Assembly: GCA_030044395.1 (NCBI GenBank)
Contig: JASHVW010000298.1
Coordinates: 1 to 9,704 of the forward strand
Direction: 5' to 3'
DNA length: 9,704 nucleotides
Source: Verrucomicrobiia bacterium
GTDB taxonomy: Bacteria > Verrucomicrobiota > Verrucomicrobiia > Limisphaerales > UBA11358
Made by a program: the position numbers and the translations under genes. Below, one piece after another: positions 6,232 to 9,704 of this stretch; the first letter of the stretch is position 1, and each line of letters starts with the position of its first letter. A model generated the notes under the pieces. It saw only the letters and a program-made list of their open reading frames with translations, was not told where the DNA came from and ran no database searches.

Positions 6232-7575
6232 TCAATGATTGAACTGCGATTGTTTGCTGACTTTGGCGAGCCGTTTTTCCCAATCGCCTTTGTGCGCCAA
6301 CGGGTCGGCGTCCGTGCCCCAGAGTTTTCTCACCATCTCGCGCTGCGGGACGAATGGACATTTCGCCTTCGGATTTTTGAAAGAGTCCTCCATTTCGCGC
6401 AGGGCAAGTTGCGCGCCGGTCATAACGCTGATCCTGCCGAATTGGGTATTCAACCGGTGCGCCGCGTCATCGAGCGCGCCCCAACGCTCGGCGTCAGTGC
6501 GGCCCCAAAGCGTCGGCTGCGTGTCCAATCGGCGCAGGTTCCAAAAGGCGATGCGAATCTGCCGGACGGACTTGAATTGATCGCCCATCAGGCCGCGGAA
6601 GATTGCCTCCAGGGCGGCGTTGATGGTTGAATTTAAAAATTGCGCCTCCCGAAAGCGATGGCCGCCGCTGGTTTCGGTAAAATCAGTGAAACGAATCGTC
6701 AGACCCATCTCGCGCGCCTGTAATTGTTCGCGGCGAAGCTGCCCCACCAGACGCGTCGCTTCGCTGAAAATAAACGTGAGCACGGCTTCGTAGTCCGGCT
6801 CGTCATACGGCAGCGTCGTATTGCTGGAGATCGTCGTCCGGTCTTTCACCTCAAGCAACAGCGGCTCATTCCATAATCCGTTTGAAAAAAGCCAAAGTTG
6901 CTGGCCCCAAATCCCGAATTTTTGCTTGAGCATGATGGACGGCAAAGTTGCCGCTTCCCCAAACGTCGTCGCGCCCAGCGCCGACAAAGCGCGTTGACGG
7001 TTTTTGCCAATGCCGGAAAGCTCGCGGACACTGCGATCCTTCAAAAATTCCTTTTCCTCGCCGGGTTTGATTTCAATGAAACCCGGTTTCGCCGCGTCCG
7101 TTGCCAGTTTCGCCAGCCGCGACGAGTTGGCCAGCCCGGCCGAAACGGGCAGCCCTACCTCGCGCAAAATCCGCGCCCGGATCTCTTTTACGTAATTTTC
7201 CGGCGACTTGTCCCGCCAGACGTGCCGGTCCATTGTCGTGAAATCAAGAAAGCCCTCATCAATCGAAATCGGCACGAGCGTGGGCGAGTATTCTTCCAGC
7301 ACCCGAAACATCTCCTGCGAGAGGCGGCGGTATTCGTCGTAGTGCGGACGGCAAAGCACGCCTTTGGGACAAAGCCGTTTCGCCTCAAAACAGGCCATGC
7401 CGGTCTTGACCCCGAACTTCTTTGCGGCGCGATTCGCGGCGATGACGATGCCGTCACCCCGCCTGCCGCCGCCGACCCAGACGGCGAGGCCATGCAATTT
7501 TGGATCCAGCGCAATTTCGCAACTGGCGAAAAAGCTGTCGCCATCCACGTGCAGAATGCGGTTGTTAAGGCTCAT
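6232..7575 (-). CDS. dinB: Y-family DNA polymerase (DNA polymerase IV, DinB)
   Basis: This 447-residue translesion polymerase inserts nucleotides opposite damaged bases and extends mismatched ends without proofreading. The palm motif HVDGDSFFASCE (9-20) supplies metal ligand D11 and the steric-gate aromatic F16. SIDEGFLD (104-111) supplies the catalytic D106 and E107. The fingers motif is NRAAKKFGVKTGM (48-60). SAGLANSSRLAKLATDAAKP (145-164) and the helix-hairpin-helix LSGIGKNRQRALSALG (186-201) form the thumb. Residues 240-350 fit the little finger. It is about 95 residues longer than E. coli DinB, and the extra C-terminal part ends KQSQFNH. I cannot confirm a classical clamp-binding motif there, though QSQF is a weak candidate. 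It lies 60 nt downstream of rplW on the same strand, in the place normally held by rplB. No LexA-like palindrome was recognised upstream. Confidence 0.93.
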   Translation of the reverse strand: MSLNNRILHVDGDSFFASCEIALDPKLHGLAVWVGGGRRGDGIVIAANRAAKKFGVKTGMACFEAKRLCPKGVLCRPHYDEYRRLSQEMFRVLEEYSPTLVPISIDEGFLDFTTMDRHVWRDKSPENYVKEIRARILREVGLPVSAGLANSSRLAKLATDAAKPGFIEIKPGEEKEFLKDRSVRELSGIGKNRQRALSALGATTFGEAATLPSIMLKQKFGIWGQQLWLFSNGLWNEPLLLEVKDRTTISSNTTLPYDEPDYEAVLTFIFSEATRLVGQLRREQLQAREMGLTIRFTDFTETSGGHRFREAQFLNSTINAALEAIFRGLMGDQFKSVRQIRIAFWNLRRLDTQPTLWGRTDAERWGALDDAAHRLNTQFGRISVMTGAQLALREMEDSFKNPKAKCPFVPQREMVRKLWGTDADPLAHKGDWEKRLAKVSKQSQFNH

Positions 7576-7587
7576 GTCGCTTTGAAC

Positions 7588-7615
7588 AATTTAGCCCGAA
7601 GCGGGATGCCGCCAA
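7588..7615 (-). promoter_or_regulatory. Weak candidate promoter of dinB
   Basis: On the minus strand, TTGGCG (7610-7615) and TAAATT (7588-7593) are separated by 16 nt, which would start transcription near 7581, a few bases before the ATG at 7575. The match to consensus is modest. The 60-nt gap also contains a 4-bp GC stem (CCCG/CGGG, 7595-7605) with no T-run, so it is not a credible terminator for the ribosomal genes. Confidence 0.25.
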
Positions 7616-7635
7616 GAAACAAGTGGAGAAAAATC

Positions 7636-7917
7636 CTAGGTCAAAACGATTTTGTCGCCTTGTTTCAGGGTGACAATGGCTTTCTTCCAGCCTGCCGTCT
7701 GGCCGGCCTGAACCGTGCGCTGGCGACGAAGCTTGCCCCGCACGTTGAGGGTATTGACCCGCGTGACCTTCACCTTGAAAAGCTCTTGCACCGCCTGTCG
7801 GATTTGTGTCTTGTTCGCGCGGCGGTCGGCCACCACCGTGTATTGATTGTGCTTCTCGCCCTGGCGTGTGCCTTTTTCGGTGAGGCGGACGGTTTTAATC
7901 ACTTCAAAAGTGTTCAT
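7636..7917 (-). CDS. rplW: 50S ribosomal protein L23
   Basis: This 93-residue protein binds domain III of 23S rRNA at the exit of the peptide tunnel, where trigger factor and SRP dock. It shows the family's N-terminal TEKGTRQGEKHNQYTVVAD (13-31, normally TEKS-like), NKTQIRQAVQELFKVKVTRV (35-54), and the C-terminal L23 signature KKAIVTL (78-84). The length is typical. The ATG is 1 nt after the rplD stop. An AGGA 5 nt before the start, inside the end of rplD, is the best Shine-Dalgarno sequence in the window. In the usual S10 operon rplB comes next; here it does not, and dinB follows after 60 nt. Confidence 0.97.
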   Translation of the reverse strand: MNTFEVIKTVRLTEKGTRQGEKHNQYTVVADRRANKTQIRQAVQELFKVKVTRVNTLNVRGKLRRQRTVQAGQTAGWKKAIVTLKQGDKIVLT

Positions 7918-7918
7918 G

Positions 7919-8545
7919 TCATTCCTGTGTCAAACGGGCTTCGACTTTTTCAAAGGCGCTCTTCGTGAATACCAATTTATCCGGTCGCAATACATCGTAG
8001 GTGTTCAGCGAATCGCTCGTCGTCAACGCAACTCTTTCAAGATTGCGCGACGCCAGCGTCAGGTTTTTGTCCACACCCGTGGAGATCACCAGCATCGTGC
8101 CTTTCAATTCCAATTTGGAAATCACGCCAATGAAGTCCTTCGTCTTGGGCGATTCCAATTTCAAATCATCCACCACCACCACGTCGCCGGCCTTTAGCCG
8201 TTCCGTCAACGCTTTGCGCAACGCGAGTTGCCTGGTCTTTTTGGAGACCTTCTTGCTGAAATCGCGCGGCCTGGGGCCGAACACCACGCCGCCGCCCACC
8301 CACAACGGTGATTGGAATGAACCGGCGCGGGCGCGGCCCGTGCCCTTTTGCCGCCACGGTTTTTTGTTGGTGCCCGCGACTTCGCCGACGTTCTTGGTGC
8401 TGGCCGTCCCGCTGCGTTGGGCCGCCTGGTATGCGGTCACCGCGTCATGTACGGCTTGCGTGCCGCGACCGCCTTCAACCAGCGGAAACTTCACTTCAAG
8501 TTCACCCTGGTCTCTTCCCTCGAGATTCTTGATCGCAATTTTCAT
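7919..8545 (-). CDS. rplD: 50S ribosomal protein L4
   Basis: This 208-residue protein is an early assembly protein of the large subunit; its extended loop lines the peptide exit tunnel. The L4 hallmark loop is visible at 58-104 (GTNKKPWRQKGTGRARAGSF, followed by SPLWVGGGVVFGP and PRDFSKKVSKK). The globular part ends with the usual NLTLASRNLERV...YDVLRPDKLVFTKSAFEKVEARL pattern. Length is standard. The start lies 7 nt after the rplC stop, with a partial CAGG ribosome-binding element. In E. coli, L4 also represses its own operon through the S10 leader; whether the short leader here can do this is unknown. Confidence 0.98.
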   Translation of the reverse strand: MKIAIKNLEGRDQGELEVKFPLVEGGRGTQAVHDAVTAYQAAQRSGTASTKNVGEVAGTNKKPWRQKGTGRARAGSFQSPLWVGGGVVFGPRPRDFSKKVSKKTRQLALRKALTERLKAGDVVVVDDLKLESPKTKDFIGVISKLELKGTMLVISTGVDKNLTLASRNLERVALTTSDSLNTYDVLRPDKLVFTKSAFEKVEARLTQE

Positions 8546-8552
8546 GGCCTGT

Positions 8553-9281
8553 TTATTTCTTCGCCTCCGCGGGCTTTGCTTCAGGTTTCTTTTCAGCCGC
8601 GCCCTTCTTCTTCATCGGCGCAATGCTGACCGGTGGCTTCCAGCCCTTGGGACGTTTCTTCGATTCGCGGATGACGATGTAATCCCCCTCGGCGCCCGGA
8701 ATCGAACCTTTAATCAACAACACATTATCCGCCTCGCGCACTTGGATCACTTCGAGATTTTGGACCGTGCGCCGGACTTGCCCCATGTGGCCCGGCATTT
8801 TCAAACCGCGCTGAACCGTGCCAGGGAAGAGGCGCTGCCCAATCGCCCCGCTGCGGCGGTGCCAGCCCTTCGCGCCGTGCGTCGAATCGCCGCCCGCAAA
8901 GGCGTGACGGCCAACGACGCCTTCAAAACCGCGGCCCTTGGTGACGCCGATTGCGTCCACAAAATCGCCGGGCGCGAACAGGTTCACGCCGACGACGTCC
9001 CCGGGCTTCACTTCCTTGGAGAAATTACGGAATTCCTTGACGCGTTTTACCGGCTGGCCATTCTGCTTTTTGATATGGCCGAGTAGTGGTTTGGTCACGC
9101 GCTGTTCCTTTTGATCGTCAAAACCAAGCTGGACGGCATTGTAGCCGTCCTTGCCGGACTGCGATTTCACCTGCAACACCCGGTTCGGCCCGGCGAGCAC
9201 GACGGTTACCGCCGTAACATTCCCGCGTACGTCATAAACGCGCGTGTGTCCGAGTTTTCTTCCTAAAAGTCCTAGTGGCAT
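8553..9281 (-). CDS. rplC: 50S ribosomal protein L3
   Basis: This 242-residue protein binds near the 3' end of 23S rRNA and reaches toward the peptidyl transferase centre. The L3 core is clear: GLLGRKLGHTRVYD at the start, then FVDAIGVTKGRGFEGVVGRH (107-126), and HRRSGAIGQRLFPGTVQRGL (141-160), in which Q149 matches the glutamine methylated by PrmB in E. coli. It exceeds E. coli L3 (209 residues) by about 30. The excess is a Lys/Ala/Glu/Pro-rich tail (about 223-242) that is probably disordered and RNA-contacting. The ATG is 4 nt after the rpsJ stop with no Shine-Dalgarno sequence, so it is likely translated by coupling. Confidence 0.98.
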   Translation of the reverse strand: MPLGLLGRKLGHTRVYDVRGNVTAVTVVLAGPNRVLQVKSQSGKDGYNAVQLGFDDQKEQRVTKPLLGHIKKQNGQPVKRVKEFRNFSKEVKPGDVVGVNLFAPGDFVDAIGVTKGRGFEGVVGRHAFAGGDSTHGAKGWHRRSGAIGQRLFPGTVQRGLKMPGHMGQVRRTVQNLEVIQVREADNVLLIKGSIPGAEGDYIVIRESKKRPKGWKPPVSIAPMKKKGAAEKKPEAKPAEAKK

Positions 9282-9285
9282 AACA

Positions 9286-9594
9286 TTAAATCTTGATGGT
9301 AATGTCCACCCCGGCCGGCAGATTGAGCTTTTTCAATTCATCCACGGTTTTGGCGGTGGGGTCAAGGATGTCTATCAGCCGCTTGTGAGTGCGTTGCTCG
9401 AATGTCTCCTGTGACTTTTTGTCCGCATGAGGCGACCGTTGGACGGTGAAGTGTTCGATGCGGGTGGGAAGAGGAATGGGACCGGCGACGCGGGCGCCCG
9501 TGCGTTTCACGGTGTCCGCAATCTCACGTGCGGACTGGTCTATGACGCGATGGTCATAGGCCTTCAGGCGAATTCTAATGCGTTGTGCAGCCAT
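9286..9594 (-). CDS. rpsJ: 30S ribosomal protein S10
   Basis: This 102-residue small-subunit head protein, also NusE in transcription antitermination complexes, is the first gene of the S10 operon. The family motif AGPIPLPTRIEHFTVQRSPH (37-56) is followed by DKKSQETFEQRTHKRLIDI (58-76), and RLKAYDHRVID (9-19) is the normal N-terminus. Length is standard. No Shine-Dalgarno sequence precedes the ATG at 9592-9594; the stretch just before it is A/T-rich. The upstream 110 nt hold a good promoter candidate, so the operon may begin here rather than being read through from tuf or fusA. Confidence 0.98.
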   Translation of the reverse strand: MAAQRIRIRLKAYDHRVIDQSAREIADTVKRTGARVAGPIPLPTRIEHFTVQRSPHADKKSQETFEQRTHKRLIDILDPTAKTVDELKKLNLPAGVDITIKI

Positions 9595-9630
9595 ACAAAG
9601 AGCAATTTTCTATTAATGGTTAATGTATCA

Positions 9631-9654
9631 CCGCTCCGGTTTTTCCAAAAGCGG
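9631..9654 (-). promoter_or_regulatory. Hairpin in the rpsJ leader
   Basis: On the minus strand, CCGCT (9650-9654) pairs with AGCGG (9631-9635). Inside, TGG pairs with CCG around an AAAAA loop, with a small asymmetric bulge. The predicted transcription start falls at about 9654, so the mRNA would begin with this stem. It is followed by an A/T-rich stretch to the start codon. It might stabilise the mRNA or be a regulatory site. Confidence 0.4.
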
Positions 9655-9660
9655 ACGCGA

Positions 9661-9688
9661 AGTCTAGCAGGGAAACAGAGATGTGCAA
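9661..9688 (-). promoter_or_regulatory. Promoter of the S10 operon (candidate)
   Basis: On the minus strand, TTGCAC (9683-9688) and TAGACT (9661-9666) are separated by 16 nt. Both hexamers are close to the sigma-70 consensus. The start would lie near 9654, giving a leader of about 60 nt before the rpsJ ATG. The location, directly upstream of a highly expressed operon and after an A/T-rich run at the window edge, supports it. Confidence 0.55.
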
Positions 9689-9704
9689 CAAAAATTTTGG
9701 AAAA

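Noticed and set aside
7595..7605. Terminator after rplW
   Set aside because: Only a 4-bp stem with a 3-nt loop and no T-run follows it on the transcribed strand.
6898..7968. 356-residue plus-strand frame opposite dinB and rplW
   Set aside because: It runs antisense through two clearly recognised genes, with no domain of its own.
8001..9086. 361-residue plus-strand frame opposite rplD and rplC
   Set aside because: Antisense shadow of highly conserved ribosomal protein genes.

Overview
The window looks like a chromosomal segment of a moderately GC-rich Gram-negative bacterium. A verrucomicrobial origin (Pedosphaera/Limisphaerales-like) is my best guess. It rests on the style of the proteins: a Thr/Asn/Ala-rich TPR/coiled-coil exported protein, a lineage-style TIM-barrel sugar isomerase, a Lys/Ala-tailed L3 and a paired GT-C-like membrane protein. 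No diagnostic marker such as rRNA is present, so this is inference. Recognisable Shine-Dalgarno sequences are scarce; only rplW has a clear one.

Layout. At the left end, a complete tRNA-Ser(GGA) lies on the minus strand (182-270). To its right, two plus-strand genes overlap by 4 nt (396-914 and 911-2497). They encode a single-pass membrane-anchored protein and a polytopic, GT-C-like membrane protein. A plus-strand TIM-barrel sugar isomerase/epimerase family gene follows (2592-3620). It converges, with a 10-nt gap, on a minus-strand pair: a UPF0047/YjbQ gene (3631-4050), which sits 4 nt downstream of a gene for an exported coiled-coil/TPR protein (4055-5740). Next comes a minus-strand remnant of a GH51 alpha-L-arabinofuranosidase, only the N-terminal part (5808-6152). 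Then come a Y-family DNA polymerase (dinB, 6232-7575) and the first four genes of the S10 ribosomal-protein operon, rpsJ-rplC-rplD-rplW (9594 down to 7636), all on the minus strand.

How they work together. The ribosomal genes are packed with 1-7 nt between them and are probably read from a promoter at about 9661-9688, with a short leader that can begin with a hairpin. The canonical next gene, rplB, is absent: dinB follows rplW after 60 nt with no convincing terminator between. This suggests a split S10 operon and possible read-through into an error-prone polymerase. The other genes appear to be separate small units with unrelated jobs.

I saw no CRISPR array, insertion sequence, phage gene or obvious defence system. 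The main points for follow-up are the broken S10 operon, the GT-C-like gene pair with an internal 25-codon duplication/insertion, the GH51 remnant, and signs of leaderless starts.
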